A stretch of 64,000 nt of DNA from Corynebacterium sp. CNCTC7651 (GTDB lineage: Bacteria; Actinomycetota; Actinomycetes; Mycobacteriales; Mycobacteriaceae): positions 1,736,001-1,800,000 of the forward strand of contig NZ_CP071246.1 in NCBI RefSeq assembly GCF_021496665.1. The letters are read 5' to 3'. Positions within the stretch are counted from its first letter, which is position 1, and every line of letters starts with the position of its first letter. The notes beneath the pieces are model-generated. The model was not told the DNA's origin, did no database searches, and saw nothing but the letters and a program-made list of their open reading frames with translations. A program made the position numbers and the translations under genes. Of this stretch, positions 29,884 to 38,467 are shown one piece after another.

Positions 29884-31662
29884 TTAGGGCTGCTGGAGAG
29901 TTTTCGCTTGCCAAGTGCCGTCGATAAGCGCGATTGCCCCGGCCTCCTCGAACGCACGCAGCCAGCCCTCCATCGGCCACTGCCCCCATTTCGCGTGGAA
30001 CGTGGCGGCGTTGGCCAGGATGTCGTCCAGGTGCTCCCACGGCGGGGAGCTCACCGGGTGCCACTGGTGGAACGCGTGCGCGCCGCCGACCCAGTACAGC
30101 TCAAAGCCGTGTTCGCGCAGCTGCCAGGCGAAATCGGTGTCCTCCCCGCCGTAGCCCGCGTACGCGGTGTCGAAGCCGCCGAACTCGCGCTCGATGCGCC
30201 GCCACGTCTCCGCGGTCAGGGCGAAGGAAAGCGACCAGAACAGGTTGTAATCGTCGGCCAGCACCAGCTCGCCCGGCGCGGGGTTGGGGCGCGCCGGGTG
30301 CGGGTCGGGGCGCACGGTGCGCAGCTCGCCTTCCTTCATGTACGTCACTGGGCCCGCCACCACGGCGTCGGGGTGTTCGGCGAGCGCGCGCACGTAGTGC
30401 GTGACCAGGTCGCCGGAGGCCACGCAGTCCGCGTCGAGGAAGATGATGGTCTCCGCGCCGCGCTCGATCGCGGTGCGCGCGGCGAGGTTGCGGGCCGCGG
30501 CCAGGTTCGTGCCGTCCCCGCCCAGCTCCACCACGTGGCTCTTCGGCACCGCCTTGCGCAGCACATCCGCGTCCGCCAGCGCCACGGTGATGTGGTCCGT
30601 GCCCTCCGGCTTCAGGTTCACCTGGTGCGTCAAGTGCGCCGCACGGTTGGCGTTTGCCAGCGTAACCAGGGCAATCTTGCTTGACGACGGCTCCTTAGCA
30701 ACCCCCTCGATCACCTTCGCCGCCCGGTCTGCCGCGCCCTCGGTTTGCCAGCGGGACCAGTCCGGGTTGAGTGCGGCCGCCTCGGCGAGGAGCGCCGGCC
30801 ACTCGCTGGCGTCCGGGAACGTGTCCGGCACCAGCGCCAAGCCGGCCTCCTTGAGGGTGAGCGCGTTGCGCTTCTGTTCAATGAAGGGGCGCGGCTGCGG
30901 CAGCAAGATGGCAGGTGCGCCGGTGACGGCGATGTCCGCGATGGAGTTCTGCCCGCCCGCCGTCACCACCACACCGGCGCGCTGGAGCAGCTCCGTCGGG
31001 TCCTCCACCCGGTTGTCGCCGGTGAGGAACGTGAACGTGTAGTCCGGGCAGGCGCGCTGGACGGCCTCCCAGTCCTCCGGCTCCCATGTGGAGCCGCCCT
31101 TGCCGGCCATTACCACTACGTGGCGCGGGTCGCGCTCGATGCCGAGCAGCGGGGTAAGGCGCGAAATGCCGCCGACGGCGTGGAGGCGATCAGCATGCGC
31201 CGTCAAAAAATCCGGCACCGGCACCCAGTCGGGCCATGCGGCGATCAGCGCGTCCGCCTGGGCGTAACCCAGTTGGTGCGGGGCGTCGTCGCGAAGCCCC
31301 GGCATGGCATGGGCGATCACGGGCACACCCATCAACCGGATGAACACACCTACTTCCACAGACACGTCGACGTAGAAAGCGTCGGGGGCGTTGTCGTTGG
31401 TCCAGGAAGCGATCGTCGAAAAGCGGGAGCGGAGCCCCTCGTTGCCGTACGGGGCGTAGTGGAGGGTGCCGCCCGCCGTCATGGCGCGGCCGTAGTGGCC
31501 GTGGCCGGCGTCGTCGGCGAGGGTGACGTCCGCGCTCGGGTCCGTGGAGAGGATGGTGGCGGTGTGGCCGAGGCGGGCCAGCGCTCTCTGGATCTCGCGG
31601 CAGCGCTGGATGTGGCCGGAGCCGTGGTGGTGGGCGTAGATGCCGATGTGCAAGCCGGTCAC
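29884..31662 (-). CDS. Two-domain glycosyltransferase: GT-B (MurG-like) fused to GT-A (family 2)
   Basis: 592 residues. Residues 1-322 form a GT-B unit: glycine-rich start YAHHHGSGHIQRC (9-21) and a sugar-nucleotide site TAGGQNSIADIAVTGAPAIL (234-253) like the C-terminal half of MurG. Residues about 328-592 are a GT-A family-2 domain: DAD at 410-412 (metal/nucleotide binding) and GGED at 505-508 followed by a Trp/His-rich end. Two activities on one chain suggest successive sugar additions. Last of three glycosyltransferase genes in the minus-strand operon; substrate unknown. No membrane segment is seen. Confidence 0.82.
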   Translation of the reverse strand: MTGLHIGIYAHHHGSGHIQRCREIQRALARLGHTATILSTDPSADVTLADDAGHGHYGRAMTAGGTLHYAPYGNEGLRSRFSTIASWTNDNAPDAFYVDVSVEVGVFIRLMGVPVIAHAMPGLRDDAPHQLGYAQADALIAAWPDWVPVPDFLTAHADRLHAVGGISRLTPLLGIERDPRHVVVMAGKGGSTWEPEDWEAVQRACPDYTFTFLTGDNRVEDPTELLQRAGVVVTAGGQNSIADIAVTGAPAILLPQPRPFIEQKRNALTLKEAGLALVPDTFPDASEWPALLAEAAALNPDWSRWQTEGAADRAAKVIEGVAKEPSSSKIALVTLANANRAAHLTHQVNLKPEGTDHITVALADADVLRKAVPKSHVVELGGDGTNLAAARNLAARTAIERGAETIIFLDADCVASGDLVTHYVRALAEHPDAVVAGPVTYMKEGELRTVRPDPHPARPNPAPGELVLADDYNLFWSLSFALTAETWRRIEREFGGFDTAYAGYGGEDTDFAWQLREHGFELYWVGGAHAFHQWHPVSSPPWEHLDDILANAATFHAKWGQWPMEGWLRAFEEAGAIALIDGTWQAKTLQQP

Positions 31663-31665
31663 GGC

Positions 31666-32763
31666 CTAAACCTCCCGCAGGTAGCTCGCGTGCACCTCAC
31701 GGTAAAGCTCGACGTAGGTGCGCGCCGTTTGGGTCAGCGAATGGTTGGACACCACCCAGTCACGCACCGCCGCGCGGTCGATGCCGCGGGCGCGGTGGAT
31801 GGCGGCGGCTAGCGCCTCGATGTCGTCCGGCGGGGCGAGCGCAACAGGTGCGTGGCGCAAAAGCTCCCCCATGCCGCCGCGGTCAAACGCCGCTACCGGG
31901 GTGCCGCACGCCATCGCCTCAAACGCCACCAGGCCGAACGGCTCCTCCCAGCGCGGGCTGACCACCGCCACCTGGCAATTCGCCACCAGGGTGCGCAGCT
32001 CCGCGTGGGACATCTCGCCGCGCCATTCGGCAACACCGGGTGCGAGGCGCGGGGCGATCTCCTCGCGGAAGTAGTGGTGGTCCCCGTTGCGGCCTGCAAG
32101 CACCAGCTCGATCCCGGCGGCGCGGCACGCGTCCATGGCCATGTGCGCGCCTTTCTCCGGCACGAGGCGGCCGAACCACACCGCGCGTGTGCCGCCCGGG
32201 CCCGGCTGCCACGTGGTCACGTTCACGCCGTTCGGGATCACAAGCGAATCCACCGGCAGATCCCAATCCTCTGCGGTGGTGTGGCTCACGGCCACAAAGC
32301 GCCCGGCGCGCGGGCCGGCGTTCGTGATCGCGTCCTGCAGTTCATCCACCTGCGGGGTGTGCAGCGTGGTCACCATCGGCAGCGGCGCCGCGTCTGCGCT
32401 CTCCGGGAAGATGCGCGGGTTCAGGCTGTTGTTGTGCACCACGTCGTACCTGCCCTGCGCCAGCAGTTCGCGGAGCTGCACAAAAGCCGCGTCTTCACGC
32501 TCCTTGCCGCCCTCCGGGTACGTGGTGTCCGTCGCGTCATCCAGGTGGTCGCCCCAGTCCACGCCGGGGAGCTCAAAGCTCTTGTCGTTGCCGTCCGAGC
32601 CGGCCGCGGCGAAGAAGTGCACTTCGTGGCCTAAGCCGCGAAGTGCGCTCACCATGGTGTGGCAAAACGCCTCCAGCCCGCCTGCGTAGGGCTCGCGCAC
32701 TGGGTAGCGCGCCGGGCCGATGAACGCGATCTTCAGGCGCTCGTCCTGCGCCATCGCCGTCAT
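31666..32763 (-). CDS. GT4-family glycosyltransferase
   Basis: 365 residues from the ATG at 32763, which overlaps the preceding gene's stop as ATGA; longer open frame upstream is a shadow. N-terminal RYPVREPYAGGLEAFCHTMV is the acceptor-binding start of GT-B/GT4 enzymes, and the C-terminal half has GRLVPEKGAHMAMDA and EEPFGLVAFEAMACGTPVAAF, the conserved E(x7)E donor motif. Three bases separate it from the fused transferase. Retaining sugar transfer is expected; donor and acceptor cannot be told. Confidence 0.88.
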   Translation of the reverse strand: MTAMAQDERLKIAFIGPARYPVREPYAGGLEAFCHTMVSALRGLGHEVHFFAAAGSDGNDKSFELPGVDWGDHLDDATDTTYPEGGKEREDAAFVQLRELLAQGRYDVVHNNSLNPRIFPESADAAPLPMVTTLHTPQVDELQDAITNAGPRAGRFVAVSHTTAEDWDLPVDSLVIPNGVNVTTWQPGPGGTRAVWFGRLVPEKGAHMAMDACRAAGIELVLAGRNGDHHYFREEIAPRLAPGVAEWRGEMSHAELRTLVANCQVAVVSPRWEEPFGLVAFEAMACGTPVAAFDRGGMGELLRHAPVALAPPDDIEALAAAIHRARGIDRAAVRDWVVSNHSLTQTARTYVELYREVHASYLREV

Positions 32764-33746
32764 CGTGCGCTCCCGAGAACCTCGGAGTACACGCGCGCGT
32801 GCACGGCCTGGACCTCGCGCAGCTGCGCCTCGCGGTCCCCGTGGTAGGCCACGCCGCCGCGCGCAACCAGGTCTTTCGCTGCGCGGCCCGCCGCGCGCCC
32901 GTCGCACGCAGGGTACACGGCAACCGCCTCAGGCGTGTCCGCCTGGCCCGCGTAGCAGCCGATATCCGGCACTGCGACGGGCGTGCCGTGGTCCCGGCAC
33001 ATCTCCAACCATCCGGAATGCGTCCCGCGCGTGTACGGCAGCACGCACGCGCCGGCGCGCGCCACCGCTGCGTGCAGCTCCGCGTCGCCGAACGGCTCGT
33101 GCACGTGCAGCGCGAGGTTCTCCACGCCGTCCAGCCCCTCTCGCAGGTCCTCGGTCGCAGGCACATCGTGCACGTACACATCCAGCGGCACCTCTGCTGC
33201 AATGTCGCGGTAGAACTGCGCGTCCGCCACCACGTTGCCGCGCAAGGACTTCACAAACACCGCCGCACGCTCGCCGCGCTTCTCCACCGCCGGCACCGCA
33301 GCAATTCGCGGATGCTTGACGACGTTCACTTCACCCACCCCGAAGTCCTCCCGCAACGCGGCCGCCGCACAGTCCGTGAGCGTGAGCGTTGCTGCCGCGG
33401 CGTCCACCAGCACCTTCAGGCGCGCATGGTGGTCGCGCTGGTCTTCCAGGTGCGGGTTGTCAATGTCGTGCACCGTCACCACAAGCGGCACCGGAAGCTC
33501 GGCGACCATGGCGCTGATCTCAGCCGTCGTAAAGTGCTCGAAGCCGAAGTGGACGTGCAGGATGTCGGGGCGCTGGGCGGGATCCAGCTCGCGCCAATAT
33601 TTCGCGGTGAACGCGGGGTGCGGCCACCAGTTACCGTCAATGTCCGGGTCCGGGAGATACGCCACGCCAGCAGGGCGAATTGCCTGCGTATAGGGGTGTT
33701 CTGCCGGGATCGAGAGGACCCGCACGGCGCGACGGTTGAAGTTCAC
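32760..33746 (-). CDS. GT-B-type glycosyltransferase
   Basis: 328 residues from a GTG at 33746, 6 nt after a -10 box, so probably leaderless. HVHFGFEHFTTAEISAMVAE and VVTVHDIDNPHLEDQ are typical of the N-terminal half of GT4-like enzymes; the C-terminal half has HEPFGDAELHAAVARAGACV and GTPVAVPDIGCY. The classical E(x7)E motif is changed, so this is a divergent member. First gene of the minus-strand operon; divergent from the WcbI-like gene. Confidence 0.75.
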   Translation of the reverse strand: MNFNRRAVRVLSIPAEHPYTQAIRPAGVAYLPDPDIDGNWWPHPAFTAKYWRELDPAQRPDILHVHFGFEHFTTAEISAMVAELPVPLVVTVHDIDNPHLEDQRDHHARLKVLVDAAAATLTLTDCAAAALREDFGVGEVNVVKHPRIAAVPAVEKRGERAAVFVKSLRGNVVADAQFYRDIAAEVPLDVYVHDVPATEDLREGLDGVENLALHVHEPFGDAELHAAVARAGACVLPYTRGTHSGWLEMCRDHGTPVAVPDIGCYAGQADTPEAVAVYPACDGRAAGRAAKDLVARGGVAYHGDREAQLREVQAVHARVYSEVLGSAR

Positions 33747-33810
33747 CCCACTAATATAATCGTTTGCGCATCAATAAGTTCTGGGGTTAACCCGTTGCTA
33801 GGGTGAGCAC
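33747..33810. promoter_or_regulatory. Divergent leaderless promoters of the glycan locus
   Basis: Only 64 bp separate two divergent start codons. Plus strand: TAGGGT (33799-33804) ends 6 nt before the ATG at 33811. Minus strand: TATATT (complement of 33753-33758) ends 6 nt before the GTG at 33746. Both spacings fit leaderless mRNAs. The AT-rich centre could serve both -35 regions. Confidence 0.6.
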
Positions 33811-34680
33811 ATGCCAATCCTCACGGTTGTAGGCAATTGCCAGGCCGAATCCACGCGCCGGCTGCTCATGTCCACCGGCGAATTCGAGTCCGAACGCATC
33901 AAACCGATCCACGAGATCGAACCCGCCGACCTCGGCTGGTTCACCGATCTCCTTGCGCGCACCGACGTGCTGGTCACCCAGCCGATCCGCAACGATTACC
34001 GCGGCGTGCCGGTGGGCACCGCGCAGATGTGCGAGCACCTCCCCCGCGGCGCGCGGCACGTGGTGGTGCCGGTCATGCGTTTCGACGGGCTCATGCCCTA
34101 CCACGCCATCATCCGCAACCCGCAGGACACGTCGGAAAACCCGCCTGTGGTGCCGTACCACGACCTGCGGATCCTCGCCGCCGCCGCGCGCGGGCTGGAC
34201 GCACCGGTGCGCCCGGAGGCCTCGGACGAGGCGCTGCGCCGCGCCGCCGCGATGTCCGTGGAGCAGATCAGCATCCGCGAGCGCGCGCACGGTTCCGTGG
34301 TGGTGTCCGACTACCTGGCCACCGCGCCGCTGTGGCACACCATCAACCATCCGGACAACGCCACGCTGGCCGTCCTGGCCACGCGTGTGCTGCGCGCGCT
34401 GGGCATCGATGCGGACCCCGCGCTGCCGGATTACGAGATGCTGGGCCAGCTCGACGCGCCCGTGGACATGGCCGCGGCCGAGGCGCTGGGCGTTGCGGAC
34501 CGCCCCGGGCTCACCGCGCGCGACGCGTGGCGCGACAGGAGCTCCGGGCTTATCGACGCTTCCGAGATCGCCCACGCCCAACTGGAGTACTACCGCGCCC
34601 GGCCCCACGTGGTGGAGCACGGCCTGGTGCGCCACGCTGAGCGCATTGCAAACCTGGGCTTGCTGGAGGTACCGGCATGA
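33811..34680 (+). CDS. WcbI-like polysaccharide biosynthesis protein
   Basis: 289 residues. The N-terminus TVVGNCQAESTRRLL has the GNCQ motif of the WcbI family (PF18588), whose founding member in Burkholderia is needed for capsule synthesis and binds coenzyme A. The rest includes the conserved VTQPIRNDYRG and RFDGLMPYHAIIRNP stretches. This suggests acetyl or similar transfer to a glycan, which is inference. Its stop overlaps the next gene by 4 bases (ATGA). Confidence 0.72.
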   Translation: MPILTVVGNCQAESTRRLLMSTGEFESERIKPIHEIEPADLGWFTDLLARTDVLVTQPIRNDYRGVPVGTAQMCEHLPRGARHVVVPVMRFDGLMPYHAIIRNPQDTSENPPVVPYHDLRILAAAARGLDAPVRPEASDEALRRAAAMSVEQISIRERAHGSVVVSDYLATAPLWHTINHPDNATLAVLATRVLRALGIDADPALPDYEMLGQLDAPVDMAAAEALGVADRPGLTARDAWRDRSSGLIDASEIAHAQLEYYRARPHVVEHGLVRHAERIANLGLLEVPA

Positions 34681-35579
34681 TCCACCTGATCGTTGGGCCC
34701 GCGGGCCACGGCGTGACCGCGTACGCGCTGCAGCTCGCGGATGCGCTGGGCGCGGGCGACGACGCTGTGGTGCGGGAGGAGACGTTCACCGACGCGCCGC
34801 TGCCGGACGCGCCGATCCACGTGGCGTTTACGGACCATCTGTTTGGAACGGGCCCGGATGCGTCCGTCGAAAAGCTGCTTGCCCGGGTGGGAGCGCGGCC
34901 GCTGTCCGTGAGCTTCCACGACGTGCCGCAGCCGGAAGAGGGCGAGGCGCGCTATGCCCGGCGCTCGGGCGCGTACCGGCGCTTGGCTGCGGCGGCGGAC
35001 GTGGTAGGCGTGAACTCGCAGCATGAGGCGCGGTTCTTCGAGGGGTTCGACCCGGCGGTGATTCGCCTGCCGATTCCGGTGATCCAGTCCCGCTTTGCCC
35101 CGGAGCCCGGGACCGTCGGCGTGCTCGGGTTCCTCTACCCCGGCAAAGGGCACGAGGACCTGATTGCGGCGCTTGATGGCAGCGGGCGGCGGCTGCGCTT
35201 CCTCGGCTCCGTGTCAAAGGGGCACGAGGCGTGGGCGGAGGAGCTTTCGCGCCACGCGGAGATCACCGGTTGGCTCACCGATGCGCAGATGGCCGAGGAG
35301 ATGGGCCGCATCGAGGTGCCCGTGTGCGCCCACCGGCACTTTTCCGCGTCCGGGTCGCTGATGACGTGGCTGGGCGCCGGCCGTACCGTGCTGGCCAAAG
35401 ATTCGGACTACACCCGCGAGATCGACGCGTGGTTGCCCGGCCGCATCACCCTAGTCAGCGGCGATTGGCGCAGCGCCGTGGAGGCTTTTGAACCCGAAGT
35501 TTTGGCTCCGCCGAGCTACGGCTGGGCCGACGTCGCGAGCGAATGGGAGGACGCATGGCATTCCGCTGGCCTGATGTAA
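34677..35579 (+). CDS. GT-B-like glycosyltransferase of divergent type
   Basis: 300 residues. The opening HLIVGPAGHGVTAYALQLAD, central VVGVNSQHEARFFEG with IRLPIPV, and FLYPGKGHEDLIAALDGSG followed by the LGSVSKG strand recall the two Rossmann domains of GT4 enzymes, but the usual donor-binding E(x7)E is not clear. Its start overlaps the WcbI-like gene and its end overlaps the next gene, so the three are translated together. Activity uncertain. Confidence 0.6.
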   Translation: MIHLIVGPAGHGVTAYALQLADALGAGDDAVVREETFTDAPLPDAPIHVAFTDHLFGTGPDASVEKLLARVGARPLSVSFHDVPQPEEGEARYARRSGAYRRLAAAADVVGVNSQHEARFFEGFDPAVIRLPIPVIQSRFAPEPGTVGVLGFLYPGKGHEDLIAALDGSGRRLRFLGSVSKGHEAWAEELSRHAEITGWLTDAQMAEEMGRIEVPVCAHRHFSASGSLMTWLGAGRTVLAKDSDYTREIDAWLPGRITLVSGDWRSAVEAFEPEVLAPPSYGWADVASEWEDAWHSAGLM

Positions 35580-36661
35580 GCGTGGTTATCCCCCACTACA
35601 ACGCGCCGGATTCGCTTGCGCGTGTGGTGGAGGCGGTGCGCGCGCAGGATTACGCGGGCGAGGTGGAGATTGTCGTGGCGGACGACGGCTCCGAATCCCT
35701 CCCCCAGATCCCCGGCGTGCGATTGGTGCAGCAAGAGGACATGGGCTTTCGCGCCGCCGCCGCGCGCAACCTCGGTGCCGCGGCGGCGAGCGGCGAGGTC
35801 CTCGCCTTCCTCGACGCGGACACAGTGCCGGAGCAGGGTTACCTCTCCGCGGTGGTGCCGCACATCGTGGGCGATCCGCGCGCCGTGGTCGTGGGCACCC
35901 GCCTCACCGGAGCGCAGCGCTCGGAGCCGCAGTGGCTTGCCGATGCTTGGGAGGCCACCGACAACCTCCGCGCCGCCGACCACTCTTCCTGGCGCTACGT
36001 CATTTCCGCCGTGTTGACCTGCTCGAAGGCGTTTTTCGACAAGGTCGGCGGTTTCGACGGCAGCTTCGTCGGCTACGGCGGCGAGGACTGGGAGTTCGGC
36101 TTCCGCGCGTGGAACGCCGGCGCGACGCTGGTCCACGAGCCCCTAGCCGTTGCGGTCCACCCCGAGGAAGACTTTGGCTCGCGTTACGACGATCCCTCCC
36201 AGCGCATCCGCGTCAAAAACGCCGAGTCGCTGGCCTTGGCGCGGCGCATATCGCACCCGCTCGCGCGGCCGGAGGGCGTGATCTTCAGCAACTTCGACGT
36301 CAGCGTGGCCGTGCCGGAGCTCGACGGCGAGGGCGTGCTGGAGTTCGTGATCGCCGAGTGGGTGAAGGTGGGCGCGTACGTGCGGGTCGCCGAGGTGCCG
36401 GAGCTCTTCGCCGCGGACCCGCGGGTGGGCACCGATCCGGTGGACGCTCGCGTGCACGTGGCCGTCGGTGCCGGCTGGGCCCCGCAAGACATGGACGCGC
36501 TGCGCGCCGCCGAGCACGTGCTGTGCCCGGACGGCACGATGCTACGCACCCGGCGCGCCGCGGCGCTTGGCCTGGAGCCGGTGACGGCGCGGCCGGAGGA
36601 CATCGGGCTCACGCCTGTGGCCGGGCCGCTGCAGCTGGAGCGCTACTTCGCCGGCTGGTAG
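35555..36661 (+). CDS. Family-2 glycosyltransferase (GT-A)
   Basis: 368 residues from the ATG at 35555, which has GGGAGG 5 nt upstream; an ATG at 35543 lacks one. VSVVIPHYNAPDSLARVVEAV opens the GT-A fold, LAFLDADTVPEQGY carries the DxD, and YGGEDWEFGFRAWNAGA is the acceptor-side motif shared with galactosyltransferase-like GT2 enzymes. The last 130 residues have no clear family. Starts inside the preceding gene (25-bp overlap) and is convergent with the DUF4143 ATPase. Confidence 0.85.
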   Translation: MAFRWPDVSVVIPHYNAPDSLARVVEAVRAQDYAGEVEIVVADDGSESLPQIPGVRLVQQEDMGFRAAAARNLGAAAASGEVLAFLDADTVPEQGYLSAVVPHIVGDPRAVVVGTRLTGAQRSEPQWLADAWEATDNLRAADHSSWRYVISAVLTCSKAFFDKVGGFDGSFVGYGGEDWEFGFRAWNAGATLVHEPLAVAVHPEEDFGSRYDDPSQRIRVKNAESLALARRISHPLARPEGVIFSNFDVSVAVPELDGEGVLEFVIAEWVKVGAYVRVAEVPELFAADPRVGTDPVDARVHVAVGAGWAPQDMDALRAAEHVLCPDGTMLRTRRAAALGLEPVTARPEDIGLTPVAGPLQLERYFAGW

Positions 36662-36684
36662 CCGCGGTTCATATGGGCCACGGC

Positions 36685-37893
36685 TTACAGCGCGACCCGG
36701 CGCGCGAGAAAACCAATGGCGTTTACCTGCTCGACATGGCCGGTGTCTAAGTCGAACCGGTCCCCTGTCATGAGGACGCAACGCGCACCCGGTGGCAACC
36801 CATCGAATGAGGAAAGCTCACGTTCCAGCACGCGTTCATCCAGAGCCGTAAGCGCCACCTGGATAAATAAGGTGGAGTCATCGCGGCGGGCGAGAAAGTC
36901 AATCTCACCTCCGGGCCCAACACCTGTGAACACCTCGTAGCGCTGACGGAGCAATTCCAGATACACCTGATTCTCGAGGTCATGGCCAGCATTGGTGTTG
37001 CGGCGCCCAGTGAGGGCGTCGCGCAGGCCTGCATCGACCCAGTAGTACTTGGGCGTTGATTTCAGCCAGCCTCTGCCGCGGGTGTCGTATCGGTGGCATC
37101 GATAGATGAGGTGGGCATCCGCCATGAGCTTGAGATAGCGGTCAACCGTGTCGGTGCTCACCGCTGTTCCTGCAGACTTCAGTGTGTTCGCGACTTTGTT
37201 TGCGGAAAGCGGCGAACCGGAATTGTCAAGGACAAATGCCGCGACCTTCAGGAACACTGCGGTATCGCGGACCTCACCTCTTAGCGCGATGTCTCGGGTG
37301 AAGATCGAATCGAAGAGATCGCGGTTCAACTGCCTAGTCAGCTCGGGTGACGTGGCAAGCACGCTTCGCGCGAAACCGCCGGTGATCATCCACCGCTGAT
37401 ACGAGGTCTCCACCGGCTCACCATCATCGGTGCCCGTGAACTGTCTGAACTCTTGAAGCGAAAGAGGGAAGACTTCAATGGACACGTACCTGCCAGCCAG
37501 ATAAGTCAGCCCCTCCCCCGCAAACATGGATGCGTTGGACCCGGTGACGCAGATCTCAAGATCTTGGGAAGCTCGTAGGGAGTTAATCACCCTGGCCCAC
37601 TGGTCCAGTTCCTGGACTTCGTCCACATGCAGGTGGGTCACCCCGCGAGACGCTGCTTCCACAACGTGCTCGTGGAATGCGTGTGCGTCCCGCAGCGGGT
37701 CAAAAGCGAGATCCTCAAAGTTGATCGTGAGGATTGCAGTCGGGTCCGCACCGTTGCCCACCAGATACTCGCGGTACAGCTGCAGCAGCGTCGACTTGCC
37801 GCTACGGCGCACGCCAGTAATCAGTCGAACGAGGTCAGGGCTATCAACAGCCTTGAGCTCTTCGAGGTACTGTGGGCGCGGAAAAATTTTCAC
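36685..37893 (-). CDS. AAA_14/DUF4143 ATPase
   Basis: 402 residues from a GTG. Walker A is TGVRRSGKSTLLQLY (about 26-40), Walker B is HLHVDEVQELDQW, and the C-terminal half is DUF4143 with the PD-(D/E)xK-like stretch DLENQVYLELLRQRYEV...GEIDFLARR. The family is widespread, often phylogenetically scattered, and its role is unclear; defence or DNA-related functions have been suggested. There is no ribosome-binding site: a -10-like TACAGT ends 8 nt before the start, inside a palindrome, so the mRNA is probably leaderless and tightly regulated. Base composition is slightly lower in GC than its neighbours. Confidence 0.85.
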   Translation of the reverse strand: MKIFPRPQYLEELKAVDSPDLVRLITGVRRSGKSTLLQLYREYLVGNGADPTAILTINFEDLAFDPLRDAHAFHEHVVEAASRGVTHLHVDEVQELDQWARVINSLRASQDLEICVTGSNASMFAGEGLTYLAGRYVSIEVFPLSLQEFRQFTGTDDGEPVETSYQRWMITGGFARSVLATSPELTRQLNRDLFDSIFTRDIALRGEVRDTAVFLKVAAFVLDNSGSPLSANKVANTLKSAGTAVSTDTVDRYLKLMADAHLIYRCHRYDTRGRGWLKSTPKYYWVDAGLRDALTGRRNTNAGHDLENQVYLELLRQRYEVFTGVGPGGEIDFLARRDDSTLFIQVALTALDERVLERELSSFDGLPPGARCVLMTGDRFDLDTGHVEQVNAIGFLARRVAL

Positions 37894-37959
37894 GATTTAC
37901 GACTGTACTCGTAAATCGGGAAGGAATAGGCGGGAATTACGAACATAGTCGTAAATCCC
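37894..37959. promoter_or_regulatory. Two related palindromes at the DUF4143 ATPase promoter
   Basis: First copy 37894-37917: arms GATTTACGA and TCGTAAATC, perfect, 6-bp spacer, ending directly at the start codon and covering the likely -10. Second copy 37932-37959: arms GGGAATTACGA and TCGTAAATCCC with one mismatch and the same 6-bp spacer. The centres are 40 bp apart, about four helical turns, as for a cooperative repressor. Which protein binds is unknown. Confidence 0.7.
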
Positions 37960-37967
37960 GAACGTCG

Positions 37968-38450
37968 TTACGCGCCCGGAAGCTCTGGGGCGACGCCGGT
38001 GTTCTCGTACTCGGCGAGGATGTCAATGCGGCGCTGGTGGCGCTCCTCCTCGCTCCACGGCTGGGAAACGAAGGCGTCCACGATCGCCAGCGCTTCCTCC
38101 TCGGTGTGCATGCGCCCGCCGATGCCGATGAGCTGGGCATTGTTGTGCTCACGTGCCAGCTTCGCGGTCTCCACGGACCATGCCAGCGCGCAGCGTGCAC
38201 CCTTGACCTTGTTGGCCGCGATCTGCTCACCATTGCCGGAGCCGCCGAGCACGATGCCCAGCGAACCCGGGTCCGCCACCACAGCCTCAGCTGCGGCGAT
38301 GCAGAAGGCCGGGTAGTCATCCAACGCGTCATACTCGTGGGCGCCGCAGTCGGTGACCTCGAAGCCCTTGGACTCCAGGTGCGCCTTGATCTGGTTCTTC
38401 CGCTCGAAACCGGCGTGGTCTGCTCCTAGGTAAATACGCATGCCGACCAT
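37968..38450 (-). CDS. rpiB: Ribose-5-phosphate isomerase B
   Basis: 160 residues from the ATG at 38450 (an ATG nine bases later is equally possible). RIYLGADHAGFERK, VTDCGAHEYDALDDYP and GIVLGGSGNGEQIAANKVKG are RpiB signatures; the usual active-site Cys of the GCGTGxG loop is Ser (GGSGNG), as in actinobacterial enzymes. It interconverts ribose-5- and ribulose-5-phosphate. Located before the Rv2466c-like gene as in M. tuberculosis. Confidence 0.95.
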   Translation of the reverse strand: MVGMRIYLGADHAGFERKNQIKAHLESKGFEVTDCGAHEYDALDDYPAFCIAAAEAVVADPGSLGIVLGGSGNGEQIAANKVKGARCALAWSVETAKLAREHNNAQLIGIGGRMHTEEEALAIVDAFVSQPWSEEERHQRRIDILAEYENTGVAPELPGA

Positions 38451-38467
38451 GCTACCTGGCGGGCAAG

